Source of the DNA: Ramlibacter montanisoli
GTDB taxonomy: Bacteria > Pseudomonadota > Gammaproteobacteria > Burkholderiales > Burkholderiaceae_C
Direction: 5' to 3'
DNA length: 64,000 bases
Assembly: GCF_013087525.1 (NCBI RefSeq)
Contig: NZ_JABFCS010000001.1
Location: 310,001 to 374,000 of the forward strand
Below, piece after piece: positions 23,758-33,516 of the stretch (position 1 is its first letter; every line of letters starts with the position of its first letter). A program made the position numbers and the translations under genes. Below the pieces are notes generated by a model. The model ran no database searches, was not told the origin of the DNA, and worked only from the letters and a program-made list of their open reading frames with translations.

Positions 23758-24580
23758 TTATCCCAGTTCAAGCCAGCGGCCGCCGGAGCACCGGCTGATG
23801 CCCGCCAGGTCCTGCCGGCTGGCGACTTCGCAGAAGCCCGCCGCGTGCAGCAGGCCGCGCACCGCCGCGGCCTGGTCCCAGCCGTGTTCCAGCAGCAGCC
23901 AGCCGCCCGGCAAGAGGTGCTCGGGCGCCTGCGCGACGATCACGCGGACGTCGTCCAGCCCGTCGGCGCCGGCGACCAGGGCCGCCCGCGGTTCGTGTGC
24001 CAGGTCCGGCAGGTGCGGATCGGCCTCTGCAATGTAGGGGGTTGCTGGCGATCAGGTCGTAGCGGCCGGCGCCCTGCAGCCAGTCGGCCTGGCGCAGCTG
24101 CACGGGCAGGCCCAGGCGCTGCGCGTTGCCGCGCGCGACCTCCAGTGCGTCGGCGCTGCGGTCCACCGCTTCCACCTGCGCATCCGCACGGCTGGACTGC
24201 AGGGCCAGCGCGATCGCGCCGCTGCCGGTGCCCAGGTCGATCACGCGCGGCGCCGGCCGGTCGCGCAGCAGCTCCAGCGCCCCCTCGACCAGCGTCTCGG
24301 TGTCGGGGCGCGGGACCAGCACGCGCGCGTCGACTTGCAGCGGCAGGCCGAAGAATTCCTTCTCGCCGGTGAGGTAGGCCAGCGGCTCGCCCGCGGCGCG
24401 GCGGCTGCAGGCGGCGAGATAGGCCTCCTGCTTCGCCGCGGGGAGTTCGTCCCCGTCGTGCGCGATCAGCCAGCCGCGCTCGCTGCCCGGCCGGCCCAGC
24501 ACGTGCAGCAGCAGCAACTGCGCATCCAGGCGCGCGACGCCCAGCGCCCCTGCCGCCGCCAGCGCGTCCTGCAGCCTCAT
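23758..24580 (-). CDS. prmC: Release factor glutamine methyltransferase PrmC; one frameshift in the NPPY motif
   Basis: It methylates the glutamine of the GGQ motif in release factors RF1 and RF2. The SAM-binding motif is [15 protein letters not shown]. The catalytic motif reads SNPL then goes out of frame; adding one C at about 24036-24041 restores SNPPYIAEAD, and the protein then runs to RWLELG and TAA at 23758. ATG 24580 overlaps the prfA stop codon, so substrate (RF1) and modifying enzyme are co-translated. Confidence 0.94.
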
Positions 24581-25673
24581 GCGCGGCCCGCACCCATCCC
24601 GACCTCGAGTTCCTCCAGCTGTTCGGCCTTGCGCGCCAGCAGCAGGGCCTGCACCACTTCGTCCAGGTCGCCTTCCATCACCGCGCCCAGCTTGTACAGC
24701 GTGAGGTTGATGCGGTGGTCCGTCATGCGGCCCTGCGGGAAGTTGTAGGTGCGGATGCGGTCGGAGCGGTCGCCGCTGCCGATCAGACCCTTGCGCGTCG
24801 CGGCTTCCTTGGCGGCGCGTTCCGAGCGTTCCTTCTCCTGGATGCGCGCGGCCAGCACCTGCATGGCCTTGGCCTTGTTGCGGTGCTGCGAGCGGTCGTC
24901 CTGGCACTCGGCGACGATGCCGGTGGGAATGTGCGTGATGCGCACGGCGGAGTCCGTCTTGTTCACGTGCTGGCCGCCGGCGCCGGACGCGCGGTAGGTG
25001 TCGATGCGCAGGTCCGCGGGGCTGATCTGCACGGCGGCGGCTTCGTCGGGCTCGGGCAGGGCGGCCACGGTGCAGGCGCTGGTGTGGATGCGGCCCTGGT
25101 TCTCTGTGGCCGGCACGCGCTGCACGCGGTGACCGCCCGATTCGAACTTCAGCCGCCCATAGGCGCCGTCGCCGACGATGCGGATCACGACTTCCTTGAA
25201 GCCGCCGACCTCGCCTTCGCTTTCGCTCACGATCTCGCTGCGCCAGCCCTGGCGCTCGGCATAGCGCGTGTACATGCGCAGCAGGTCGCCCGCGAACAGC
25301 GCCGACTCGTCGCCCCGGTGCCCGCGCGGATTTCCAGGAAGACGTTGCGCACGTCGTCCGGGTCCTTGGGCAGCAACAGGCCCTGCAGCTCGCCTTCGAG
25401 CTGGGGCAGTTCGGTGTCCAGGCCGGCGATCTCCTCCTTGGCCATGTCCGCCATCTCGGGGTCGTCCATCATTTCGCGCGCCTGCGCGAGGTCGCGCTCG
25501 CGCTGCAGGAAGCGCTGGTACACGCCGTTGATGGTGCTGACTTCGGCGTGCTCGCGGGTGAGCTCGCGGAAGCGCTCCATGTCCTTGACCACGTCGGGCT
25601 GCGAGAGGAAGAAGTCGAGTTCCTGCAGGCGGACGGGGAAGCGCTCGAGTTGCTGGCGGAGGAAGGGTTTCAT
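24577..25673 (-). CDS. prfA: Peptide chain release factor 1; one frameshift near residue 120
   Basis: It terminates translation at UAA and UAG. The codon-recognition region and the GGQ motif ([18 protein letters not shown]) are intact, as is the C-terminal [14 protein letters not shown] region. At about 25313 one G is missing from the run encoding [15 protein letters not shown]. Corrected length is near 360 residues. It lies just upstream of prmC and 90 bp downstream of hemA, a conserved hemA-prfA-prmC order. Confidence 0.96.
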
Positions 25674-25763
25674 GCCAAGGATGTCATTGCGGGCTGGACC
25701 CGCAATCCACCGTGGCGGGCCGACACGTCAGGGTGCCGGTTTCCCGGCACGACGCGGGCGCCG

Positions 25764-27035
25764 CTAACGCTCCTTGCGCAGGAAGAAGTGCTCGATCGCC
25801 GCGCTGGCGCGCTGGCGCGACTCGGCGTCGCCGGCGCGCAGTTCGGCCATCGCGCCGTGCAGCATCTTCTGGGTGAGGCCGCGCGAGAGGGCCTCCAGCA
25901 CCGCGTCGACGTCCTCGCCGCGGGCCAGCAGCTTCCTGGCGCGCGCCAGTTCGGCGGCGCGCCATTCGTCCGCCTGGGAATTGAGCTGCTGGATCAGCGG
26001 CACCACGTGGCGCTGGTCCAGCCAGTGCACGAAGCTCTGCACGCCGGCGTCGATGATCGCCTCGGCCTGCGCCACGGCGGCCTGGCGGTTGGCGTGGCCG
26101 GCCTGCACCACGTGGGCGAGGTCGTCCACGGTGTACAGGTACACGTCTTCCAGCGCCTTGACTTCCTGCTCGATGTCGCGCGGCACGGCCAGGTCCACCA
26201 TGAACATGGGGCGGTGCTTGCGGGCCTTGAGCGCGCGTTCGACCGCGCCCAGGCCGATGATCGGCAGCTGGCTGGCGGTGGAGCTCACCACCACGTCGAA
26301 TTCATGCAGGCGAGAGGGCAGGTCGGCCAGGCGCATCACCTCGCCGCCGAAGCGCGACGCCAGCTTCTCGCCGCGTTCCAGCGTGCGGTTGGCGATGGCG
26401 ATCGCCTTGGGGCTCTTGGCGGCGAAATGGGTCGCCGCCAGTTCGATCATCTCGCCGGCGCCGACGAACAGCACCTTGACCTTGGTGAGGTCCTCGAACA
26501 GCTGGCCGGCCAGGCGCACGGCGGCGGCCGACATGCTGATCGAATGCGCGCCGATCTCGGTGGAGGTGCGGACTTCCTTGGCGACCGCGAAGGAACGCTG
26601 GAACAGCTGGTTGAGCGTGGTGCCCAGTGCGCCCGCTTCGTCGGCCACGCGCACGGCGTCCTTCAGCTGGCCCAGGATCTGCGCCTCGCCCAGCACCATG
26701 GAGTCGAGGCCGCTGGCGACGCGGAAGGCATGGCGGGCCACGCCCGCGTCCTGCAGCATGTACGAGTGGCTGCGCAGCAGGCCGGCATTGACGCCGCCGG
26801 ACTGGGCCAGCCACTCCACCGTGCTGTCGATGTCGTGCTGCGCACCGGCGCAGTAGATCTCGGTGCGGTTGCAGGTGGACAGGATCGCGGCCTCGGGCGC
26901 GCGGCCGATGCGCGAGCCCACGCTGTCGCGAAGGGCATGCAGCGTGGGCGCGATCTGGTCGATCGCGAACGCGAAGCGGCCCCGCAAATCCAGCGGTGCC
27001 GTCGTGTGGTTGATCCCCAGTGCCCAGACTGCCAT
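25764..27035 (-). CDS. hemA: Glutamyl-tRNA reductase
   Basis: 423 residues, full length and unbroken. The catalytic cysteine is in [11 protein letters not shown] (about residue 55); the NADPH-binding domain has [12 protein letters not shown] and a dimerisation helix region closes the protein. It reduces glutamyl-tRNA to glutamate-1-semialdehyde, the committed step of haem synthesis. A TATAAT-like element just upstream (near 27046-27053, minus strand) may be its -10. Confidence 0.96.
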   Translation of the reverse strand: MAVWALGINHTTAPLDLRGRFAFAIDQIAPTLHALRDSVGSRIGRAPEAAILSTCNRTEIYCAGAQHDIDSTVEWLAQSGGVNAGLLRSHSYMLQDAGVARHAFRVASGLDSMVLGEAQILGQLKDAVRVADEAGALGTTLNQLFQRSFAVAKEVRTSTEIGAHSISMSAAAVRLAGQLFEDLTKVKVLFVGAGEMIELAATHFAAKSPKAIAIANRTLERGEKLASRFGGEVMRLADLPSRLHEFDVVVSSTASQLPIIGLGAVERALKARKHRPMFMVDLAVPRDIEQEVKALEDVYLYTVDDLAHVVQAGHANRQAAVAQAEAIIDAGVQSFVHWLDQRHVVPLIQQLNSQADEWRAAELARARKLLARGEDVDAVLEALSRGLTQKMLHGAMAELRAGDAESRQRASAAIEHFFLRKER

Positions 27036-27117
27036 CCGCCGAATTATAAAATTCGATCCAGATCAAGCACTTAGCCTTGCGTCAATTCCACTTGTTCCAG
27101 ATCAACTGCAGGTGACC

Positions 27118-27396
27118 GTGGGCCCCCTCGACTTCTTGATACATCTGTTGGGCTTCATTGCCCCGGCCCTCGTGGTGGCGGCCCTGGTGGCCCTCGCCGG
27201 CAGGGTGGTGCTTTCGCGCAACAACCGGCCCCAGCGCTGGTGGATACCCCTGTTCCTCAACTTCCTGGTCGGCGTCGCGGTGCTGGTGGGCGGGCTTTTC
27301 GTGTTCGGCCGCGACGGCAAGATGCTCACCTACGGGGTGCTGGTGGTGGCGGTGGCCACCACCCAGTGGCTCAGCGGGCGCGGCTGGCGCACCTAG
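27118..27396 (+). CDS. Small hypothetical membrane protein
   Basis: 92 residues from GTG 27118, which has an AGG-type ribosome-binding site five bases before it. Three hydrophobic stretches (about residues 8-28, 42-62, 68-84) suggest three membrane helices, joined by RNNRPQRWW and a FGRDGK turn. It is divergent from hemA and 24 bp before yaaA. I do not recognise a family with a known function. Confidence 0.55.
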   Translation: MGPLDFLIHLLGFIAPALVVAALVALAGRVVLSRNNRPQRWWIPLFLNFLVGVAVLVGGLFVFGRDGKMLTYGVLVVAVATTQWLSGRGWRT

Positions 27397-27420
27397 TCGC
27401 ACCTAGTATCCTCCGCCCCC

Positions 27421-28197
27421 ATGCTGTTCCTGCTCTCCCCGGCCAAGACCCTCGACTACGCGTCGCCGGTCCCGGACCTGCCGCACACCCTGCCGGCCTT
27501 CCTGGAGGACTCGGCGCGGCTGATCGAGGTGCTGCGCCGCAAGTCGCCGCAGCAGCTGGCCACGCTGATGGAGATCAGCGATCCGCTGGCCGCGCTCAAT
27601 GCCGCCCGCTACCAGGACTGGACGCCCAAGTTCACGGCCCGCAACGCCCGGCAGGCGATCCTCGCCTTCGACGGCGACGTGTACGACGGCCTGCAGGCCA
27701 GGCAGCTGCAGCCGGCGGACCTGGAGTGGGCGCAGCAGCACCTGTGCATGCTCAGTGGCCTGTACGGGGTGCTGCGGCCGCTGGACTGGATGCAGCCCTA
27801 CCGGCTGGAAATGGGCACCGCGCTGAAGGTCGGCGCAACGGCCAACCTGTACCAGTATTGGGGCAGTCGCATTGCCGAGCACCTCAACGGGCTGCTGGCG
27901 GCGGACAAGACGCCGGTGGTGGTCAACCTCGCGTCGCAGGAATACTTCAAGGCGGTCGACCGCAAGGCGCTCAGGGCGCGCGTGATCGACTGCGTGTTCG
28001 AGGAATGGAAGCCGGGCGGCTGGAAGATCGTCAGCTTCTCGGCCAAGAAGGCGCGCGGGCTGATGGCGCGCTACGCGATCATGAAGCGGGTGGAGACCCC
28101 GCGCAAACTCGAGAACTTCAACCTCGAAGGCTATGCCTTCGACCCGGCCGCCTCGCACGCCGAGCGGCTGGTGTTCAGGCGCAGGATGGCAGCATGA
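27421..28197 (+). CDS. yaaA: Peroxide stress protein YaaA (DUF328/UPF0246)
   Basis: 258 residues, starting MLFLLSPAKTLDYASP, with LSGLYGVLRPLDWMQPYRLEMG and the later VVNLASQEYFKAV, all YaaA signatures. In E. coli YaaA lowers free iron and protects DNA during peroxide stress. The gene is intact; its stop overlaps the next start (ATGA). Confidence 0.92.
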   Translation: MLFLLSPAKTLDYASPVPDLPHTLPAFLEDSARLIEVLRRKSPQQLATLMEISDPLAALNAARYQDWTPKFTARNARQAILAFDGDVYDGLQARQLQPADLEWAQQHLCMLSGLYGVLRPLDWMQPYRLEMGTALKVGATANLYQYWGSRIAEHLNGLLAADKTPVVVNLASQEYFKAVDRKALRARVIDCVFEEWKPGGWKIVSFSAKKARGLMARYAIMKRVETPRKLENFNLEGYAFDPAASHAERLVFRRRMAA

Positions 28198-29060
28198 GTA
28201 CGACGACGAAGCAGCCGCAGCAGGTCACGCCCGAGCTGCGCAAGTGGATCGTGGAACAGGCCGAGGCGGGGCATAGCGCGGACTCGGTGCTCAAGGCGAT
28301 GCTCGCCTCGGGCTGGAGCGAGGACGTCGCCGTGGAGGCGATGGAAAGCACGCTGCGCACCCACCTGGAAGGCAAGGCACAGATGCAGGGGCTGCCGCCG
28401 GCGGTGCCGGTGCCCGATCCCAGCCTGGAGGAGTCGCCGCTGTACCTCGACGCCGGCGACCGCCGCGTGGCGGTGCTGCAGTCCATGTACAACCCGCGCG
28501 TGGTGGTGTTCGGCGGGCTGCTGTCGGACGAGGAGTGCGAGCAGCTGATCGCGCTGGCCCAGCCGCGGCTGGCGCGCTCGCTCACCGTCGCCACCAAGAC
28601 CGGCGGCGAGGAAGTGAATGCCGACCGCACCAGCTACGGCATGTTCTTCCAGCGCGGCGAGAACGAGCTGGTGCGCCGCATCGAGCAGCGCATCGCGCGC
28701 CTGGTGAACTGGCCGGAGGAAAACGGCGAGGGCCTGCAGATCCTGCAGTACGGCCCGGGCGCGGAGTACAAGCCGCACTACGACTACTTCGACCCGGCGG
28801 AGCCCGGCACGCCCACCATCCTGCGACGCGGCGGCCAGCGGGTCGGCACCATCGTGATGTACCTCGCCGAGCCGGCCAAGGGCGGCGGCACCGTGTTCCC
28901 CGACGTCCACATGGAAGTGGCGCCCAAGCGCGGCAACGCGGTGTTCTTCAGCTACGAGCGCGCCCACCCGTCCACGCACACGCTGCACGGCGGCGCGCCG
29001 GTGCTGGCGGGCGAGAAGTGGATCGCGACCAAGTGGCTGCGCGAACGGCGCTTCGAATGA
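28194..29060 (+). CDS. 2-oxoglutarate/Fe(II)-dependent prolyl 4-hydroxylase-like oxygenase
   Basis: 288 residues. The C-terminal 190 residues form the oxygenase domain: iron ligands in PHYDYFDP (HxD) and in HPSTHTLHGGAPV (distal histidine), and the 2-oxoglutarate-binding basic residue in GEKWIATKW. RTSYGMFF and GTIVMYLAEPAKGGGTVFP are typical of prolyl 4-hydroxylases. An N-terminal helical region (about residues 1-60) looks like a UBA-type three-helix bundle. The substrate protein is unknown. Confidence 0.87.
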   Translation: MSTTTKQPQQVTPELRKWIVEQAEAGHSADSVLKAMLASGWSEDVAVEAMESTLRTHLEGKAQMQGLPPAVPVPDPSLEESPLYLDAGDRRVAVLQSMYNPRVVVFGGLLSDEECEQLIALAQPRLARSLTVATKTGGEEVNADRTSYGMFFQRGENELVRRIEQRIARLVNWPEENGEGLQILQYGPGAEYKPHYDYFDPAEPGTPTILRRGGQRVGTIVMYLAEPAKGGGTVFPDVHMEVAPKRGNAVFFSYERAHPSTHTLHGGAPVLAGEKWIATKWLRERRFE

Positions 29061-29064
29061 GCCG

Positions 29065-29946
29065 ATGAAGGTCCAGGCGAACGGCCTCGCGATCGAGGTC
29101 GAGGACACGGGCCCGGTGGGCGACCGGCCGCCCGTGCTGCTGGTCATGGGCCTGGGCATGCAGCTCACGGCCTGGCCGCAGCCGCTGGTGGACGCGCTGG
29201 TGCGGGCGGGCCACCGCGTGGTGCGCTTCGACAACCGCGACATCGGGCTGTCGGCGCGCTTCGACCACCTGGGCGCGCCCAACCTCCGGTGGGAGAGCAT
29301 GAAGCTGCGCTTCGGCATGTCCGTGCGCGCGCCCTACACGCTGGCCGATCTCGCTGCCGATGCCTTCGGCGTGCTCGATGCGCTCGGCATCGCGCAGGCG
29401 CACGTGGTGGGCGCCAGCATGGGCGGCATGATCGCGCAGCGCATGGCGCTGGCGGCGCCGCAGCGCGTGCTGACGCTCACCAGCATCATGAGTTCCAGCG
29501 GCGCGCGTTCCCTGCCGGGTCCGCAGCCGCGCGTGCTGCAGGTGCTGCTGAGCCGCCCGAAGGACCGCAGCGAGCCCACCGTGCTCGCGCACTACGTCCG
29601 CGTGTTCCAGGCGATCGGCAGCCCCGGCTATCCCACCAGCGCCGAGGACCTGCGCCAGCGCATCCTGGAATCGGTGCGCCGCGGCGGCTACCGGCCCGCG
29701 GGCAGCGCGCGGCAGCTCGCGGCGGTGGTCGCCGACAGCACGCGCGCGGAGGAACTGCGGCGGATCCGCACGCCCACTCTGGTGCTGCATGGCGCCGACG
29801 ATCCGCTGGTGCCTGTGGCCTGCGGCGAAGACACCGCGCGGCGCATTCCCGGCGCCCGCTTCGTCGCCATTCCCGGCATGGGCCATGACCTTCCGCCAGC
29901 CGTGGTCGAGCGCCTGCTGGACCCCTGCTGCCGCATCTGGCGCTAG
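29065..29946 (+). CDS. Alpha/beta hydrolase
   Basis: 293 residues with the catalytic triad in order: nucleophile serine in VGASMGGMIAQ (about residue 115), aspartate in LHGADDPLVP and histidine in PGMGHDLP. VLLVMGLGMQLTAWP early on is the oxyanion-hole region. It is close to esterases of the aclacinomycin-methylesterase/proline-iminopeptidase-like group; the natural substrate is not evident. It lies five bases after the hydroxylase gene. Confidence 0.82.
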   Translation: MKVQANGLAIEVEDTGPVGDRPPVLLVMGLGMQLTAWPQPLVDALVRAGHRVVRFDNRDIGLSARFDHLGAPNLRWESMKLRFGMSVRAPYTLADLAADAFGVLDALGIAQAHVVGASMGGMIAQRMALAAPQRVLTLTSIMSSSGARSLPGPQPRVLQVLLSRPKDRSEPTVLAHYVRVFQAIGSPGYPTSAEDLRQRILESVRRGGYRPAGSARQLAAVVADSTRAEELRRIRTPTLVLHGADDPLVPVACGEDTARRIPGARFVAIPGMGHDLPPAVVERLLDPCCRIWR

Positions 29947-29957
29947 GCTAGGACCCG

Positions 29958-30803
29958 ATGACCTCTCCCGACCAGTCGCAGCTCGGCAAGCCCGTGCGCT
30001 ATGCCGACCAGTACGACGCGAGCCTGCTGTTTCCCATCGCCCGCGCCGCCAAGCGCGAGGAGCTCGGCGTCTCCGGCCCGCCGCCCTTCTTCGGTGCGGA
30101 CCTGTGGACGGCCTTCGAGCTGAGCTGGCTCAACAAGCGGGGCAAGCCGCAGGTCGCCATCGCCCACTTCACCGTTCCCTGCGAGACGCCCAACATCATC
30201 GAGAGCAAGTCGCTCAAGCTCTACCTGGGAAGCTACAACGGCACCGTGTTCGCCAGCGCCGACGAAGTGCGCGAGCGCCTGCGTGCGGACCTGAGCGAAG
30301 CGGTGTGGCGCGGCGCGCCCGCGCCCTCGACCATCGGCGTGCGGCTGCTGCTGCCGGAGCTGTTCGACCAGGAGCCGGTGCACGAACTCGATGGCTTGAG
30401 CCTGGACCGGCTGGACATCGAGTGCACGCACTACACGCCGGCGCCGGAGCTGCTGCGCGCGGCGGAGGGCGAGCAGCCGGTGGAGGAAGTGCTGGTGAGC
30501 AACCTGCTGAAAAGCAACTGCCTGGTGACGGGGCAACCCGACTGGGGCTCGGTTCAGATCCGCTACACCGGGGCGCAGATCGACCAGGAGGGGCTGCTGC
30601 GCTACCTGGTGAGCTTTCGCAACCACAACGAGTTCCACGAGCAGTGCGTGGAACGCATCTTCATGGACATCTGGCGGCGCTGCCGGCCCTCGCGGCTGGC
30701 GGTCTATGCGCGCTACACGCGCCGGGGCGGCCTGGACATCAACCCGCTGCGCACCAGCCATCCCATGGCCTTGCCGGCGAACATCCGCACGGCGCGCCAG
30801 TGA
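29958..30803 (+). CDS. queF: NADPH-dependent 7-cyano-7-deazaguanine reductase (QueF, long form)
   Basis: 281 residues, the two-domain QueF type. The N-terminal half holds the substrate-binding [13 protein letters not shown], the C-terminal half the catalytic cysteine ([14 protein letters not shown]) and [16 protein letters not shown]. It reduces preQ0 to preQ1 on the way to queuosine in tRNA. It is intact, 11 bp after the hydrolase. Confidence 0.96.
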   Translation: MTSPDQSQLGKPVRYADQYDASLLFPIARAAKREELGVSGPPPFFGADLWTAFELSWLNKRGKPQVAIAHFTVPCETPNIIESKSLKLYLGSYNGTVFASADEVRERLRADLSEAVWRGAPAPSTIGVRLLLPELFDQEPVHELDGLSLDRLDIECTHYTPAPELLRAAEGEQPVEEVLVSNLLKSNCLVTGQPDWGSVQIRYTGAQIDQEGLLRYLVSFRNHNEFHEQCVERIFMDIWRRCRPSRLAVYARYTRRGGLDINPLRTSHPMALPANIRTARQ

Positions 30804-30810
30804 AGCTTCG

Positions 30811-31074
30811 CTAGCGGACGCCGATCCAGTCGCAGCGCAGGCGCCGGGACTGGTGCGCCTTCACGCGCCAGGTGACATAGAGCGTGGGCGCGAACATGGA
30901 CAGGGCCAGCAGCGGCGCGGCCCAGAGCGCGTCGAAGGTGAAGGCCGGCACCCAGCCCACCCAGCCCACCAGCCAGAGCGTGAGCATGGTGTCCCACGCG
31001 TGGTATTCGACGGGATGGTCCCCCTGGTGGCGCACGGTCCACCGCTTGATGCGCTGAAGCGAATCCAGGTCCAT
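30811..31074 (-). CDS. Small hypothetical two-helix membrane protein
   Basis: 87 residues. Soluble start MDLDSLQRIKRWTVRHQGDHP, two hydrophobic stretches (about residues 28-46 and 50-68) and a basic end (VKAHQSRRLRCDW). Convergent with queF. No family with a known role is recognised. A 98-bp gap to dinB shows nothing else. Confidence 0.6.
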   Translation of the reverse strand: MDLDSLQRIKRWTVRHQGDHPVEYHAWDTMLTLWLVGWVGWVPAFTFDALWAAPLLALSMFAPTLYVTWRVKAHQSRRLRCDWIGVR

Positions 31075-31172
31075 GTGGCCTCCGCAGGTGGCCCCCGGCA
31101 CGGCGGGGGCTTGCGGTTCACTGTAAGTTCCGCGTAAGCCCCTGTCCATCGGGCAAAGGGCGTAGGGCGCTG

Positions 31173-32411
31173 TCAGCCGGCGTCCCGGGCGGCCTGGGTC
31201 CCGTGAAAAAGGTCCGGGGTGTGCTCGGCCGCCAGCGGCGGGGCGGCCGGGGCCTCCGGCGCCGTGGCCGGCACGGCGTCGGCTTTCGCCAGCTTGCCGA
31301 CCCGCACCCCGAGCAGCCGCAGCCGCTGGTCCAGGTCCACCCGTTTCAGGCACTGGCCGGCCGCCCGCCGGATCGTGCCGGGGTCCGCGGTGTAGTGGTC
31401 CAGCGTTTGGTCGCGGGTGGCGGTGCGGAAATCGTCGTAACGCAGCTTGATGCCGATGGTGCGGCCCACGTAGCCCTTGCGCCGCAGGTCCTCGGCCACG
31501 CGCGTGCACAGGTCGGTGAAGATCGCGCCCAGCTCCGCCCGGTCGCGCACCGCGTGCAGATCGCGGTCGAAGGTGGTTTCGCGGCTCATGGAGACCGGCT
31601 CGCTCTCGGTGACCACCGGCCGGTCGTCCCGGCCCCAGGCGGCGTCGTGCATCCAGGCGCCGTAGGCCTGGCCGAAGTTGTCGACCAGCCATTCGCGCGA
31701 CTGCGCCGCGATGTCGCCGATGGTGTGGAGGTGCAGCTTGTGCAGCTTTTCCTCGGACTTGGGCCCGATGCCGTTGATCTTGCGCACCGGCAGCGGCCAG
31801 ATCTTCGCCTGCACGTCCGCCTCGTGCACGATCGAGATGCCGTTGGGCTTGTTGAATTCGCTCGCCATCTTCGCGATCAGCTTGTTGGGCGCGACGCCGA
31901 TCGAGCAGGTCAGCCCCGTGGCCTCGAAGATGGATTTCTGGATCAGGCGCGCCAGCACGCGCCCGCCTTCACGCTGGCCGCCGGGGACCTCGGTGAAGTC
32001 GATGTAGACCTCGTCGACGCCGCGGTCTTCCACCACCGGCGCGATCTCGCGGATCACGGACTTGAAGCTGCGCGAATAGCGGCGCACCTCGTCGAAGTCC
32101 ACCGGCAGCACGATCGCCTGGGGGCACAGCCTGGCGGCCTTCATCATGCCCATGGCGGAGCCCACGCCGAACTGGCGGGCCGGATAGGTCGCCGTGGTGA
32201 TCACGCCGCGACCCACGTAATCTCTCAGGAGTGGGAATGCATCGACCGGGATTTGGGAAACCGGCCGGTCCGCGAACCGCCGCAGCAGCAGGTCGTCCAC
32301 CGACCGCCGGCCGCCGCCTATCACCACAGGAAGACCTTTCAGCTGCGGATAGCGGAGAAGTTCGACGGACGCGAAGAAGGCGTCCATGTCCAGGTGTGCG
32401 ATGCGGCGCAT
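31173..32411 (-). CDS. dinB: DNA polymerase IV (DinB), Y-family
   Basis: 412 residues and unbroken. The catalytic residues are in AHLDMDAFFASVE (first Asp) and DRGVDEVYIDF (Asp-Glu pair); the helix-hairpin-helix INGIGPKSEEKL and a little-finger domain follow. The C-terminal tail (PDLFHGTQ) may serve as the beta-clamp-binding region. This enzyme copies past damaged bases. It is divergent from the BLUF gene with a 73-bp gap; no clear LexA box was recognised there. Confidence 0.94.
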   Translation of the reverse strand: MRRIAHLDMDAFFASVELLRYPQLKGLPVVIGGGRRSVDDLLLRRFADRPVSQIPVDAFPLLRDYVGRGVITTATYPARQFGVGSAMGMMKAARLCPQAIVLPVDFDEVRRYSRSFKSVIREIAPVVEDRGVDEVYIDFTEVPGGQREGGRVLARLIQKSIFEATGLTCSIGVAPNKLIAKMASEFNKPNGISIVHEADVQAKIWPLPVRKINGIGPKSEEKLHKLHLHTIGDIAAQSREWLVDNFGQAYGAWMHDAAWGRDDRPVVTESEPVSMSRETTFDRDLHAVRDRAELGAIFTDLCTRVAEDLRRKGYVGRTIGIKLRYDDFRTATRDQTLDHYTADPGTIRRAAGQCLKRVDLDQRLRLLGVRVGKLAKADAVPATAPEAPAAPPLAAEHTPDLFHGTQAARDAG

Positions 32412-32484
32412 GGGTTTCCAGACAGCATTCTGCTATCGAAGGCGGCCCGACCCGGCGGCATGGAAGTTGCAGTTGCTTACGTCC

Positions 32485-33516
32485 ATGCACGCTTGGGAAG
32501 AAATCCACGGAGCGGCGAGCGGCGAAGGCCCGGTCGCCCGGATCATGTACGCGAGCCAGGCCCGCATCACGCAGTCCGTCTACTCCGAAATGGAGAAGAT
32601 CCGCCACAGTGCCCTGAAGCACAACGAACCGGCGGGCATCGCCACCGCGCTGCTGTACCAGTCCGGCTGGTTCGTGCAGTGGAAGGAAGGCCCCGGCCCC
32701 GAGCTGCTGAAGATCATGGACCGCGTGGCCGGCGACTCCCGCCACCACGACCTGCGCGTGGTGCACCGCAGCCGCGGCCCGCGCATGCTCGCCGGCCCCT
32801 GGTCGATGGCGGTCGTGCAATGCAACGAAACCCCGGCCGACATGGAAGACCGCGTGCGCATCCTGAAGGAACAGGTGGACGACGGCCGCGAGTTCTCGCC
32901 GGCCGCGATCTGGCGGCGCCTGTCCACGCCGATGGAACACCCCGGCGCCATGCGCCAGGAAGACCCGGATGCCTTCCAGCGCGTGCTGGTGTGCTCCGCC
33001 GCCGGCACCAGTTCCTTCGACCTGGTGAACTGGCTCGGTGAACACCACGAAACCGAAGTCGTGCACCGCCGCTTCGCCGGCGCGCACGCGCTGGACGTCG
33101 GCACCAACTACGTGGACTTCGAGCAGGGCGGCCGCGTGCTGCGCGTGATCGCGATGGCGCGCCACGGCCTGAGCGTGCCGCTCACGCGCGCTTTCATGTC
33201 CGACTACTCGCACTTCGTGCTGCTGCTGTCGGTGGACGGCGACCGCAACCTGGAGCTGATGGAAAGGGTGCTGCGCGCCTATTCGACGCTGTCGCACCCG
33301 CCCGTCATCGTGGGCGTGGCCAGCATGCCGGAGATGCACACCCTGCCCAACACGCTGGCGCGGCGCTTCCGCATCCCCTACCAGCTGGCGATCGCCGACT
33401 CGCGCGAGTGGGAGTCGAGCTGGCACGCGATCGAGCCGCTGCTGGCCTGCTGGCAGCAGGCGGCCAACAGCTCCAACGTGGGCGACTCGCTGCGCTCCGC
33501 GCTCGGCGCTCAGTAG
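32485..33516 (+). CDS. BLUF-domain blue-light sensor with a C-terminal pseudo-GTPase-like domain
   Basis: 343 residues. Residues about 17-112 match the BLUF domain (blue-light sensing using FAD). The flavin-network residues occur with the spacing of AppA: Tyr22, Asn47, Gln65 (in FVQWKEG), Trp106 and Met108 (PWSM). The RHHD segment of BLUF domains is also present. Residues about 163-330 look like a small G-protein fold: a first strand RVLVCSAAGTSSFD where a P-loop would be, VDF near a switch region, SDYSHFVLLLSVDG and PPVIVGVAS. The GK[ST] of the P-loop and the NKxD motif are missing, so I call it a pseudo-GTPase; that part is inference. It converges on lldD with a seven-base overlap. Confidence 0.82.
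   Translation: MHAWEEIHGAASGEGPVARIMYASQARITQSVYSEMEKIRHSALKHNEPAGIATALLYQSGWFVQWKEGPGPELLKIMDRVAGDSRHHDLRVVHRSRGPRMLAGPWSMAVVQCNETPADMEDRVRILKEQVDDGREFSPAAIWRRLSTPMEHPGAMRQEDPDAFQRVLVCSAAGTSSFDLVNWLGEHHETEVVHRRFAGAHALDVGTNYVDFEQGGRVLRVIAMARHGLSVPLTRAFMSDYSHFVLLLSVDGDRNLELMERVLRAYSTLSHPPVIVGVASMPEMHTLPNTLARRFRIPYQLAIADSREWESSWHAIEPLLACWQQAANSSNVGDSLRSALGAQ

Noticed and set aside
24577-25673. Programmed frameshift in a release factor gene
   Set aside because: Programmed frameshifting belongs to prfB at an early UGA codon. This is prfA, the break lies in a G run near residue 120, and many unrelated genes show the same type of break.
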